NCBI GenBank assembly: GCA_900540185.1
Contig: UQFH01000009.1
Location: 11,549-75,548, forward strand
DNA: 64,000 nt
Source: an uncultured Eubacteriales bacterium
GTDB taxonomy: Bacteria > Bacillota > Clostridia > Tissierellales > Peptoniphilaceae
Direction: 5' to 3'
A program made the position numbers and the translations under genes. Under the pieces are notes generated by a model, which saw nothing but the letters and a program-made list of their open reading frames with translations, was not told the origin of the DNA and searched no databases. How positions within the stretch are numbered: the first letter of the stretch is position 1; the number at the start of each line of letters is the position of its first letter. This document shows positions 49,476 to 58,147 of the stretch, in pieces.

Positions 49476-50603
49476 TTAGTTTTCCGCCGCTATTTCTTTG
49501 ACTGCAAGAACAGCTTTTTCTATTTCCTCATCGGTCGTAAAATATCCCGGTGAAAATCTAACCATTCCGCTCTTAAGTGTATTGAAAAACTTATGAGAAA
49601 GCGGTGCACAATGGATTTGGCTTCGGGTGCAAATGTCATATTTGTTTGCTAAAATATCTGCGACCTCACCGCTGTCCATATCTTTTATATTTATCGAAAC
49701 AACCGATGTAATAGTGTCCACACCTCCAATTGAATAGGTTTTAACTCCGTCTATTTTCTCAAATTCCGTAAACAGTTTTCTTGCAAGAGAGTGAACTCTC
49801 TTCATTATTTTTTCTTCAGTTTCATTCATTACAAATTCTATTCCGGCTTCAAGCGCCGCATATGACGGTACTGCAAGCGTTCCCGCCTCAAATTTATCCG
49901 GACTGAAATTCGGTTGAACCGGCGAACTGCTCTCAGAGCCGGTGCCACCCACCATAAAAGTTGTGAGAGTATCAGGATTTTTCACATACAAAAACCCGCT
50001 CCCCATCGGTCCGAAAAGCGACTTGTGTCCCGGTGCTGCGCAGAGGTCGATTCTATACTTTTGCACGTCGATTTTTTCGTGACCCAAAGATTGAGCGACG
50101 TCGACCAAAAATAAAACATTGTCCGAAAGGCTGTTTCCAATTGCTTCAATGTCCTTTTTAAATCCCACAAGATTGTCCACATGGCTAATTGCAACCATCT
50201 TCGTGTTGTATCTCACATTTTTTAAAATATCAGCAGTGAGATTCATGCTCGGCTCAACATATGTCACCTCAACTCCGCGCTCTTCCATATCATGAAGAGG
50301 TCTTAAAATTGAATTGTGTTCAAGATAAGTCGTAATAACATGATCTCCCGGTGAAAGTGCGCCGAAAATTGCAATATTCAAACCTTCCGTGCAGTTTTTT
50401 GTAAGCACTATATTCCTAGTGCTTTCGGCATTTATGAGAGACTTGATTTTATTTCTGCACGTAAAAACCATCCTCGCCGAATCCATGGCGAGTTGATACG
50501 CACCCCTGCCCGGGTTTGCCGAGTTTCTGAGTGCGTAATCATTCGCTTTATAAACCGTTTCCGGCTTTGGATATGAGGTAGCCGCATTATCTAAATATAT
50601 CAA
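49476..50603 (-). CDS. Class V aminotransferase / cysteine desulfurase family
   Basis: 375 residues. PLP fold type I. MIYLDNAATSYPKPETV at the start; ENCTEGLN-like NCTEGLNIAI; ITTYLEHNSILRPL; Schiff-base Lys in CAAPGHKSLFGPMG; putative desulfurase Cys in RSQIHCAPLSHKF; RFSPGYFTTDEEI at the end. This matches the SufS-like group of single-gene cysteine desulfurases in Firmicutes. Without suf/isc genes nearby, its role (sulfur for thiouridine, selenium or other) is open. TTG start follows GGAGG. Confidence 0.88.
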   Translation of the reverse strand: MIYLDNAATSYPKPETVYKANDYALRNSANPGRGAYQLAMDSARMVFTCRNKIKSLINAESTRNIVLTKNCTEGLNIAIFGALSPGDHVITTYLEHNSILRPLHDMEERGVEVTYVEPSMNLTADILKNVRYNTKMVAISHVDNLVGFKKDIEAIGNSLSDNVLFLVDVAQSLGHEKIDVQKYRIDLCAAPGHKSLFGPMGSGFLYVKNPDTLTTFMVGGTGSESSSPVQPNFSPDKFEAGTLAVPSYAALEAGIEFVMNETEEKIMKRVHSLARKLFTEFEKIDGVKTYSIGGVDTITSVVSINIKDMDSGEVADILANKYDICTRSQIHCAPLSHKFFNTLKSGMVRFSPGYFTTDEEIEKAVLAVKEIAAEN

Positions 50604-50625
50604 AGCAAACCTCCATGTTCTTCAA

Positions 50626-51270
50626 CTATTGTAGTTTTGAATAGACAATTTCCAATGTCTTTTCTTTTAAGTCCTTGCCTTCTTTCATTATTTCATCAAC
50701 TTCAGCTCTCTTTTGTGCAACATATTCCGCATCTTTTACAGAATTCAAATTGATAAGTGCGTTGAATAGTGCTCCTTCGATTCCCGATTGCAAGAGAAGT
50801 GTTCCAACTCCGACGTCTGTTATAGCATTCTTGTTTCCTTTAAGAGCATAGATATTTTGAAGTCTCATTGCTTCAAGTCCGAGCTTTGCAGCGTGAATCG
50901 GTGTTTCAAGAGCCTTCTTATATCCTGTTTGAATTGCTTCAGTTCTCTTTTTCTTTTCTTCGTCCGTGTTCTTAGGGAGTTTAAAAGCAGCCATAACGTC
51001 GTCGAAACTGTTTGCATCTGTGTCTACGATGTCATTTAATTCATCGATAATTCCATCAAGTTTCTTTTGATTTTCTCTCATCAAAGCTTTTTCATCGTCT
51101 GTGAGTTCTTCAAAAGCTTTTTTGTCAATTGTCAAACTTCCGACCATTTGTGTGAGCGATGCGCCAAGTGCTGCTGCATATGCGGAAACAGATCCGCCGC
51201 CCGGTGCCGGTTTTTCGCCTCTAACTTCATCTGTATAAGCTGTCAATGTCAAATCTACTAATTTTGTCAT
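50626..51270 (-). CDS. Cyclodeaminase/cyclohydrolase family protein (FtcD-like)
   Basis: 214 residues from the ATG at 51270, behind TGGAGG; the upstream TTG reading is excluded by that site. All-helical FTCD-C domain: PAPGGGSVSAYAAALGASLTQMV is the family signature, followed by DANSFDDVMAAFKLPK and TPIHAAKLGLEAM. The family includes formimidoyl-THF cyclodeaminase and methenyl-THF cyclohydrolase (FchA). Either fits histidine or folate metabolism in amino-acid fermenters. A parS site lies 23 bases upstream. Confidence 0.9.
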   Translation of the reverse strand: MTKLVDLTLTAYTDEVRGEKPAPGGGSVSAYAAALGASLTQMVGSLTIDKKAFEELTDDEKALMRENQKKLDGIIDELNDIVDTDANSFDDVMAAFKLPKNTDEEKKKRTEAIQTGYKKALETPIHAAKLGLEAMRLQNIYALKGNKNAITDVGVGTLLLQSGIEGALFNALINLNSVKDAEYVAQKRAEVDEIMKEGKDLKEKTLEIVYSKLQ

Positions 51271-51292
51271 ATTTACCTCCAAAAATATTTAT

Positions 51293-51308
51293 TGTTCCAC
51301 GTGGAACA
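51293..51308. promoter_or_regulatory. parS site 1
   Basis: Perfect 16-bp palindrome TGTTCCACGTGGAACA, matching the Firmicute parS consensus TGTTNCACGTGNAACA. In the gap between the cyclodeaminase-like and phzF-like genes. Nucleates ParB spreading. Confidence 0.95.
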
Positions 51309-51317
51309 TTTTAAACT

Positions 51318-52202
51318 TTATATTTTCATAATTCCATCCATCACAAGTCTCGAATGTCCGCTCATCCAAATATTGCCATCTCTATATTCGACGTCAATCC
51401 TTGCAGGACGTTTCATCATTTGACCTTGATAGAGTTCTATATTTTCTATATTCTTTCTATCGAGCAAAATTTTTCCCGCAACAACGGCGCTTGAACCCGT
51501 TGCCGCCTCTTCCATAATTCCGAAGAGCGGTGAAAAATATCTTGCATAAGTGTGAAGCTTCGGTTTCTCTATTTCTTCAGTCATTGCGAAAAGGCCTTGA
51601 GTGCCGGTCTTTTCATTTAAAGCTCTCAGCGCCCATGGGTCTACTCTTAGACTATCAAGCACTTCTTTGTTTTTCAAGGATACAAAAATGTCGCCTTGAA
51701 AAGCTTCTCCGATAATTACCTCGGAAATGTCACTTTCTTTTATTCTAAGAACTTTTCTTATCGATTTCTTATTTATAATGTCCGAAAATTTGTCACTAAT
51801 TGTAATTTCAGGCGAAAGAATAGAAACCAGTCCCGCTTCATAATTGTCGTATTCAATTTCTACATCCAAAATTTGACCGTTTTTCAACTTGGCATGAACA
51901 ATTTTCTTGCCGTTTTCAATCGGTCTTATAAAGCCCATTCTACCGAGCACATAAAATGCAGCTATAGTAGCGTGTCCCGAAAAGTTAATTTCGCGATTCG
52001 GTGTGTAGAATTCTATATAGTACATATCTTTTTCTATTTCGTCCACAAATGCAGTCTGCGCAAGATTTATCTCATTTGCAATTTGAGGATAATACATTTG
52101 AGGAATAGCTGACGCTTCAGGAATGACTGCGGCAGGATTTCCGCCGAATCTGCACTGAGTGAATGAGTCAACCGTGATAACCCTCACTTCAAATTCTGAC
52201 AA
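51318..52202 (-). CDS. PhzF-family isomerase/epimerase-like protein
   Basis: 294 residues. Two diaminopimelate-epimerase-like lobes: TQCRFGGNPAAVIPEA with FVDEIEKD near the start, then FYTPNREINFSGHATIAAFYVL, and FGIMEEAATGSSAVVAGKIL in the second half. The catalytic Glu of PhzF is in the first lobe (ANEINLAQTAFV). Substrate unknown for the chromosomal family members. Between parS1 and parB; 27 bases after the parB stop. Confidence 0.92.
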   Translation of the reverse strand: MSEFEVRVITVDSFTQCRFGGNPAAVIPEASAIPQMYYPQIANEINLAQTAFVDEIEKDMYYIEFYTPNREINFSGHATIAAFYVLGRMGFIRPIENGKKIVHAKLKNGQILDVEIEYDNYEAGLVSILSPEITISDKFSDIINKKSIRKVLRIKESDISEVIIGEAFQGDIFVSLKNKEVLDSLRVDPWALRALNEKTGTQGLFAMTEEIEKPKLHTYARYFSPLFGIMEEAATGSSAVVAGKILLDRKNIENIELYQGQMMKRPARIDVEYRDGNIWMSGHSRLVMDGIMKI

Positions 52203-52229
52203 TTACATCACCTCTATATCTAAATTATA

Positions 52230-53051
52230 TCAAAGATTCTCAAGTATTTCAATTATACGTGTGAGTTCATCTTCCGAATAATAACTTATCGAAATCTCTC
52301 CCTTGCCTTTTTTGTCATTTATTTTAACCTTTGTCATGAGGCGGTCTTGAAGCTTGTCCTCAATCTCCTTATAAATTATGTTTGATTTCGGCGAACTCTT
52401 CTTTTTGGCTTTACGTTCCTTTTCGGTATCGCGAACGCTGAGATTTAAATCGATAATCTTTTTTGCAAGCTTCTTTTGCTCAGGAACTGAAAGTCCGACC
52501 AGAAGCTTCGCATGGCCGAAACTGATCTTTCCGCTTCTAACCATATCCCTCACTTCTTCATCCAGTGTCAGAATCCTTATTGAGTTTGCGACATGGCTTC
52601 TCGACTTTCCAATCTCCTTCGAAAACTCGGCTTGCGTCATTTCAAGTTCTTCCATAAGTTCTTTGTAGCTGAGCGCTTCTTCAATAGGATTTAAATTTTC
52701 CCTTTGTATGTTTTCAATTAACGAGAGTTTTTTAATATCTTCCTTTTTAAACTCCTTTATAATCGCCGGAATTTTTGTCTCCTTATTCTTCTTAAACGCT
52801 CTATATCTTCTTTCACCGGCAACAATCATATATTTGTCGTCGTACGGCGTTATAATAATCGGCTCCAGAAGTCCATGATTTTTTATACTTGTCGCAAGCT
52901 CATCTATGAGCGCTTCATCAAAATCGTGTCTTACCTGTTCCGGATTCGGTATTACATCCGCCAAAGGCACGAGTTTAACCTCGTCGTTTTGTGTCTCCTC
53001 AACTTGAGAGAACAGCGCCCCCAAGCCTTTTCCAAGCGTTTTATTTTTCAT
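52230..53051 (-). CDS. parB: Chromosome partitioning protein ParB (Spo0J)
   Basis: 273 residues. N-terminal CTPase/ParB domain with GKGLGALF, PNPEQVRHDFDE and the GERRYRAFKK arginine patch, helix-turn-helix for parS (MTQAEFSKEIGKSRSHVANSIRIL), then a C-terminal dimer domain. Slides on DNA from parS and loads SMC. Overlaps the parA 3' end by 11 bases. Two perfect parS sites lie nearby (51293 and 53884). Confidence 0.96.
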   Translation of the reverse strand: MKNKTLGKGLGALFSQVEETQNDEVKLVPLADVIPNPEQVRHDFDEALIDELATSIKNHGLLEPIIITPYDDKYMIVAGERRYRAFKKNKETKIPAIIKEFKKEDIKKLSLIENIQRENLNPIEEALSYKELMEELEMTQAEFSKEIGKSRSHVANSIRILTLDEEVRDMVRSGKISFGHAKLLVGLSVPEQKKLAKKIIDLNLSVRDTEKERKAKKKSSPKSNIIYKEIEDKLQDRLMTKVKINDKKGKGEISISYYSEDELTRIIEILENL

Positions 53052-53811
53052 CTTGATTAAACCTTTCTATAAATTCTTTTGCAAGTTTCTTGTACATCTG
53101 CGCCCCGATTGCACTCTTGTCATATTCGAAAATCGACTTTGAAAAACTCGGCGCCTCAGCAAGCTTCACATTTCTTGGAATCATAGTTTTAAAAACATAT
53201 TCTCCGAATGCATCTTCGACCTCGCGTCTAACCTCAACCGCTAAATTGTTTCTAAAGTCACACATGGTTAAAAGCACGCCTTCAAGTTTCAGACCCGAGT
53301 TGTAGTTTTCACGAACGAGCGAAATTGTGCTCATGAGCTGTTTTACACCTTCGAGTGCATAGTACTCCGTCTGTATCGGAAGAATCACACCGTCACTTGC
53401 ATTTAAACTCATAAGACTTAAAATGCCGAGACTCGGTGGGCAATCGATCAATATAAAATCATATTCGCTGTTCAGCGCCTGAATTTTATTGCGAAGTATA
53501 AAAAACCAATCTCCCTTTACTGCAAGCTCAATCTCCAGCCCATATGAATCATTTGAGCCCGGCAGAAGCGACAGTTTTTTTGTATTTGTCTCAACAATTA
53601 CATCTTTAATATCTTTTTCACCTATAATAACTTCATAAAACGTAAATTCCGGCTCCTCCGAAAGAAGTCCCGACGTCAAATTTCCTTGCGGATCCGCATC
53701 GACGACAAGCACTCTCTTTCCTTTCAAAGCGAGCGCCGCTCCGAGATTCAAGACAGTTGTGGTTTTTCCGACTCCGCCTTTTTGATTGAAAAATGATAAG
53801 ATTTTTGCCAT
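53041..53811 (-). CDS. parA: Chromosome partitioning ATPase ParA (Soj)
   Basis: 256 residues from the ATG at 53811, behind TAGGAGGTGG; a GTG two codons earlier overlaps the ribosome site. Deviant Walker A FFNQKGGVGKTTTVLN with the signature Lys, Asp in VVDADPQGNLTSG and Walker B FILIDCPPSLGILS. No N-terminal HTH, so it is the chromosomal Soj type rather than plasmid type I ParA. Binds ParB and DNA nonspecifically to segregate origins. Confidence 0.96.
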   Translation of the reverse strand: MAKILSFFNQKGGVGKTTTVLNLGAALALKGKRVLVVDADPQGNLTSGLLSEEPEFTFYEVIIGEKDIKDVIVETNTKKLSLLPGSNDSYGLEIELAVKGDWFFILRNKIQALNSEYDFILIDCPPSLGILSLMSLNASDGVILPIQTEYYALEGVKQLMSTISLVRENYNSGLKLEGVLLTMCDFRNNLAVEVRREVEDAFGEYVFKTMIPRNVKLAEAPSFSKSIFEYDKSAIGAQMYKKLAKEFIERFNQDEK

Positions 53812-53883
53812 AGCCACCTCCTAATATATGTTTTACTTTCTATATTATATACTAACATCTACTGAAATTATTTTCAATAGAAA

Positions 53884-53899
53884 TGTTCCACGTGGAACA
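53884..53899. promoter_or_regulatory. parS site 2
   Basis: Perfect TGTTCCACGTGGAACA, identical to parS1, 2.6 kb away. Located upstream of parA and touching the T tract of the helicase-gene terminator. Confidence 0.95.
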
Positions 53900-53923
53900 A
53901 AAAAAGCTACGCGAATGCGTAGC
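53898..53923 (-). terminator. Terminator of the SF1 helicase gene
   Basis: On the minus strand GCTACGC-ATTC-GCGTAGC then TTTTTTT. Its T run meets parS2. Confidence 0.9.
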
Positions 53924-53928
53924 CAATT

Positions 53929-56900
53929 TTATCTCTTATTCATAATATTTTGTACAAGCTCGTCAATTGCAGCTTCTCCCTCGTATACATACTTCGATTC
54001 TCTTATATGTGCGAGTTTCCAACCGACTCTTTCAAGAAGCAAACTCGTTTCAAGTTGTCTTTCAAGTTCTTCGCGTTTGATTCCCGTCTTTTCCTCAGGT
54101 GTTTCAATTGCAACTTTCGGATTTTCTACAACCAGCGGAAGCGGATAACGGCCCGCCGTGTGGTTGTTTGTAACGACGAACTCTCTCTTTTCAAGCTCGT
54201 TCATTATATCCATTTCAAACGGCGTGAGTTTTCTTTCTTCGACTTCACGTTCGTGTGATTTTTCTTTGAAATATTCGATTGCTGCAAGTCTCAAGTCCCC
54301 GGTTTTTAAATCGTTCTCACCGAGAGATGTGACGAGAAATTCCTGGTCACGTGCACGAGAGAACGCAACATTGAATCTCTTTTTATTAATTTCTTCAGCG
54401 CCTTCAGAAAGAAGTCTGAGCGGAGAATCTTTAGGACTGTCGACCATCGAGATGAACATAATATCTCTTTCATCGCCTTGGAAATCGATCGCCGTGCCCG
54501 CCATAATCTTTCTTCTGTCATATTCAAGCGTGTCGATCATTTCCATCAGTCTGTCGTTTATCGCCTTCACCTGTGCGGAGCCGAGGAGCGTTATAACGCC
54601 GATTGTCTTGTCTTCATATTCCGGATTTTTTATCATATCCAAAATCATTTCGACAATCTTTTCCTTTTCAACCTCATTTATATCGCCATCTCTCACTCCG
54701 TCAACCTTCACAAGATTTAGTGCCGGTTTTAATGTCGTGTCATTTTCATCTCTCAAAGGAAGAATCTTTCCGTCGTATGAAAGAGTGTTTACAAACTCGA
54801 TTATATCAGGCACAGAGCGGAATTCTTCGCTCAATAAGAACGACGGGAATGTAGTTTTTAAAATATCATAAAAACTCGTCGATAAATCCATCAGATGGAA
54901 GTTTGGGAAATCCTTTGAAAGCATCGTCTCTCTCAAGTTTTGTACACGCTCAAGCGGAACATTTCCGTAAAGAGGCGTAGTTTGTTTATCGTCTCCGATT
55001 GCAATCAGCTTGTTTGACGTATAAAGAAGCGGCAGCGCCAAAATGTCGGCCTGCGATGCTTCGTCGACAACCGTCACGTCAAATTTATTTTTAAATACAA
55101 CATTTTGAATTGCATCGTCGATAGTCATAATCCAGCACGGCACGAATTGTTGGCACTGTATCAAAAGCTCTTCCGCTTTCTTTTGAAGTTCCTTTGCATC
55201 AAAGCCCGTGCCTTTTCCAAGCTTCTTGTATGTGAGCTCAAGACCTTTAATCGACTGCCTGATCTCCGGATTTTCGTCCATTCTTTTTAAGAAATGATAC
55301 CACGCAAGCGTTTTTGCGTATTCACGGTTTTGCTCGATGATTGATTTTTTATACCAACTGAGCATCTTTCTCATTTTTTCGTACGGACTCTTTACAATTC
55401 TTTGAATTTCGTTGTTCAATACATTTGCCATGAACGCAGTTTTAATTCCCTGAGGCACCGTGTCCCCACCGTGCTCACCGAAGCGTTTTTCGATAAATTC
55501 ACGCCACGAAGGTGCGCACGAAAGTTTCGAAAGAATTTCACTTCTCCTTAAAACGATGTCCTTCTTTCTTGAAAGAACCTTGTACTCGTCGTAGTCTGCT
55601 GTGTATTCCGTAGTCTTTTTATTTTTTATTTCATTTATAAGTTCATACAAAATAGGAACGTCCGCATCCACATAGTCATTCAAAGTAGATAGACTGCGTT
55701 TTATTTTGTTGTTGAGCGGAATATATTCATTTATATGAAGATGCGCGAGCTCGAGCAAATTGTAAATCTCGGTCGAGAGATAACTCAAAACCTCACTCGT
55801 CGGATTTTTCTTTACAGGCGCAATTTTATTTACAATCTTCGCCGGTAAAAGCTCATTTAACCTGTCAACGAGCGGCAAATAAAGCTCCTTAAAATTGTAG
55901 AGCGTTTCAAGATTTTGGAAAATTTCGTCCTTGTTTCTGAAATATCCTGAAAAATCCGGACCTCCTTTGTCGGTTATGAGCTCATCATATTGCGCTTTCA
56001 AATCGCTTAAAATCCTGTCATAATTCATAAGGATTATAGCATCATTTGCGTCTTTTGCGCCTCTTATAGGTTCACCGTTAATTGTGAATCCTTGAATGAC
56101 ATTTTTCAAATTCTTTTTAAAGAGTGTGTCGAAAGTGCCCGGCTTGTCTTTTTTTCCATAAATTTCCTCGAGATTTTCGAGCGCCTCGATAACGTCTTCT
56201 CTCGGCATATCCGGATAGACAATAGTCTTACCCGTCAAAGTCTCGATGTGTTTTTCGCGGTACTCGTCCACAACCATCGCTTTTCTTGAAAGCTCGTTGT
56301 ACGCTCTGTTGTCTATGAGATTTAATCCCGCTTTAAGTGCGTTTTCTTTGTATGGCGGAAGATTTATAAACGCTTTAAGCTTTTCAAGTTCGGTTTTTAC
56401 TTCCGAAATATCGCTCATCTCGTCAATCAAAATCGCATCCACCATAACGCCCTCATCCGTAAGCTTTGTGCCTTGCGGCGTGAGCGGTAAAAATTTGAGC
56501 TCGTTAAACTCTATCGTGTCCATCGAAGCAATCGTATCTTTTAAATCCTCCGGACTTATGAGTTCATCAATCGACGGAAGCGGTCTTTTTAAAAGCACCT
56601 CTTCGGACTCTGTAACCTCTTTATTTGTAGTGTAAATATAATCGAGCTCATCGTCTGTGAGCGGGAAAGTTTGAAGCCTTTCAACTTCCCCCGGAACAAG
56701 ATTTATAATGTCCTTGTTTTTTACAACAAATCTCGCCGCTTCGACGGGACTGAAAGTCTCGTCTCCAACTCTAATCTCCTTTGACTCCGACTCCAAAATG
56801 TCCAGCACACTCTTCTTTGTCTCGTTCATCCTCGTAATGATGTCGTGCCTTTCGCTCTTAATTCTCTTCGCCTTCGCTTCCATCTCCGGAGTCGTGTGAT

Positions 56901-57990
56901 TTAAAATAAAATCATTTATATAATATAGAGTTTCCCTTATGTCGTCGTTCGAGTCCTTGACCCTTGAAACGACAAGACCTGCAAACCCAGGATCAATCAT
57001 ATTCTTTATAACTCTGAGCGCTTTTTTCTTCTTCGAAAGAATTAAAACTCTCTTTCCTTCAGCCAAAAAATGACCGATCATATTGGCAACAGTGTGGGTC
57101 TTTCCGGTTCCCGGAGGTCCGTCAACAAGCGTGATCGGGCTTTCGTACGAATTCTTTAAAATGTCCGCCTGTTCCGTGTTAAATTCCTTTGTGAAAAGAA
57201 CATCAAGTTCCTCTTCAAAAGTGCTTTTTTTAGGAAGCGGTCCGTCCCCTGAAATCGCATCTATAATAAACTGGTTTTGACCTTTTGACTCACGTTCAAC
57301 CGCCTCTTCAAACACTTCGACCTCACGAGAAAACTTCGGCGCAAGCATAAAGAGATTTCTTTCAAGCAAAACAAACGACGATTCCGAATCCGCCGCTTCA
57401 TCAACCGACAAAACCTTGCCGTTTAAATGTAGTCTCTTTGTGAGCCCCTTTAAAAATTGATTGGACTCCGCACTTATAAACGGATCGTAAAAATTGTCCT
57501 TAACTTCTTCGGATGCTCTCTTTAATTCAAGAGGACTTATATTTTGTACCTTAGATAAAAGCTTTATGTCAATCCTTGCAGGACTGTTTGATGGACCGAT
57601 TTCGATGAACTCCTTCGGTGCATTCAAAATAATATTTGCCTTTTTCGTAAAAACAGGATAATACGCATCCGGCAAATCCTTTGATGTAAGAATGCCGTTT
57701 CCAATCAAAAGCTCGGACTCCTCAGTTTCGTTATGAATAATATAATAAAGATTTAAAAATTCACGATACAGCTCCTGAATACGTCTGTCCTCCGCAGTTT
57801 TTGAAGAAAACGGGCGCTTGATTCGAAAATAAAAATCACCCGGCGTATTTGAAATTGTCACATAAGGTGAATTCTTAGGCAATTCGTCAAAAAATTTGAA
57901 AAATGAAAGCTCATTAAGATTTTCAATAGTTCGCTCTTTTTCATTTGACAACTCGCGCAAAAATTTAAGTAAAGAAAGTGAGTTGGTCAT
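53929..57990 (-). CDS. Large SF1 helicase with C-terminal nuclease-like domain
   Basis: 1353 residues. An N-terminal 250-residue region precedes Walker A GPPGTGKTHTVANMI (K297). A long helical insertion (about 350-930) separates it from Walker B VVDEASQADI (about 970), motif III GDDKQTTP, motif V GTAIDFQGDERD and motif VI FNVAFSRARDQ. This is the Upf1/DNA2-like SF1B pattern. The last 120 residues align by eye to the Vsr/DUF559 (MTES_1575-like) nuclease fold (VENPKVAIETPEE, LLLERVGWKLAHIRESKYV), but the usual first Asp (I-D-L) is a Leu (YPLPLVV). Such fusions occur in DNA repair and phage defence. A single gene here, no partner. Confidence 0.88.
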   Translation of the reverse strand: MTNSLSLLKFLRELSNEKERTIENLNELSFFKFFDELPKNSPYVTISNTPGDFYFRIKRPFSSKTAEDRRIQELYREFLNLYYIIHNETEESELLIGNGILTSKDLPDAYYPVFTKKANIILNAPKEFIEIGPSNSPARIDIKLLSKVQNISPLELKRASEEVKDNFYDPFISAESNQFLKGLTKRLHLNGKVLSVDEAADSESSFVLLERNLFMLAPKFSREVEVFEEAVERESKGQNQFIIDAISGDGPLPKKSTFEEELDVLFTKEFNTEQADILKNSYESPITLVDGPPGTGKTHTVANMIGHFLAEGKRVLILSKKKKALRVIKNMIDPGFAGLVVSRVKDSNDDIRETLYYINDFILNHTTPEMEAKAKRIKSERHDIITRMNETKKSVLDILESESKEIRVGDETFSPVEAARFVVKNKDIINLVPGEVERLQTFPLTDDELDYIYTTNKEVTESEEVLLKRPLPSIDELISPEDLKDTIASMDTIEFNELKFLPLTPQGTKLTDEGVMVDAILIDEMSDISEVKTELEKLKAFINLPPYKENALKAGLNLIDNRAYNELSRKAMVVDEYREKHIETLTGKTIVYPDMPREDVIEALENLEEIYGKKDKPGTFDTLFKKNLKNVIQGFTINGEPIRGAKDANDAIILMNYDRILSDLKAQYDELITDKGGPDFSGYFRNKDEIFQNLETLYNFKELYLPLVDRLNELLPAKIVNKIAPVKKNPTSEVLSYLSTEIYNLLELAHLHINEYIPLNNKIKRSLSTLNDYVDADVPILYELINEIKNKKTTEYTADYDEYKVLSRKKDIVLRRSEILSKLSCAPSWREFIEKRFGEHGGDTVPQGIKTAFMANVLNNEIQRIVKSPYEKMRKMLSWYKKSIIEQNREYAKTLAWYHFLKRMDENPEIRQSIKGLELTYKKLGKGTGFDAKELQKKAEELLIQCQQFVPCWIMTIDDAIQNVVFKNKFDVTVVDEASQADILALPLLYTSNKLIAIGDDKQTTPLYGNVPLERVQNLRETMLSKDFPNFHLMDLSTSFYDILKTTFPSFLLSEEFRSVPDIIEFVNTLSYDGKILPLRDENDTTLKPALNLVKVDGVRDGDINEVEKEKIVEMILDMIKNPEYEDKTIGVITLLGSAQVKAINDRLMEMIDTLEYDRRKIMAGTAIDFQGDERDIMFISMVDSPKDSPLRLLSEGAEEINKKRFNVAFSRARDQEFLVTSLGENDLKTGDLRLAAIEYFKEKSHEREVEERKLTPFEMDIMNELEKREFVVTNNHTAGRYPLPLVVENPKVAIETPEEKTGIKREELERQLETSLLLERVGWKLAHIRESKYVYEGEAAIDELVQNIMNKR

Positions 57991-58147
57991 AATACCTCCT
58001 ACATACTAAAAATAAACTTGACTTAATTGTACCACAAATTGATTAAAATCCAAAATAAATACAAAATCGCGCGCCTTTACAATGAGAATGAAAAGTGATA
58101 TAATTAATGGGTCATTCGATAAATATGTTTACAGAAAGGAAAATTTA

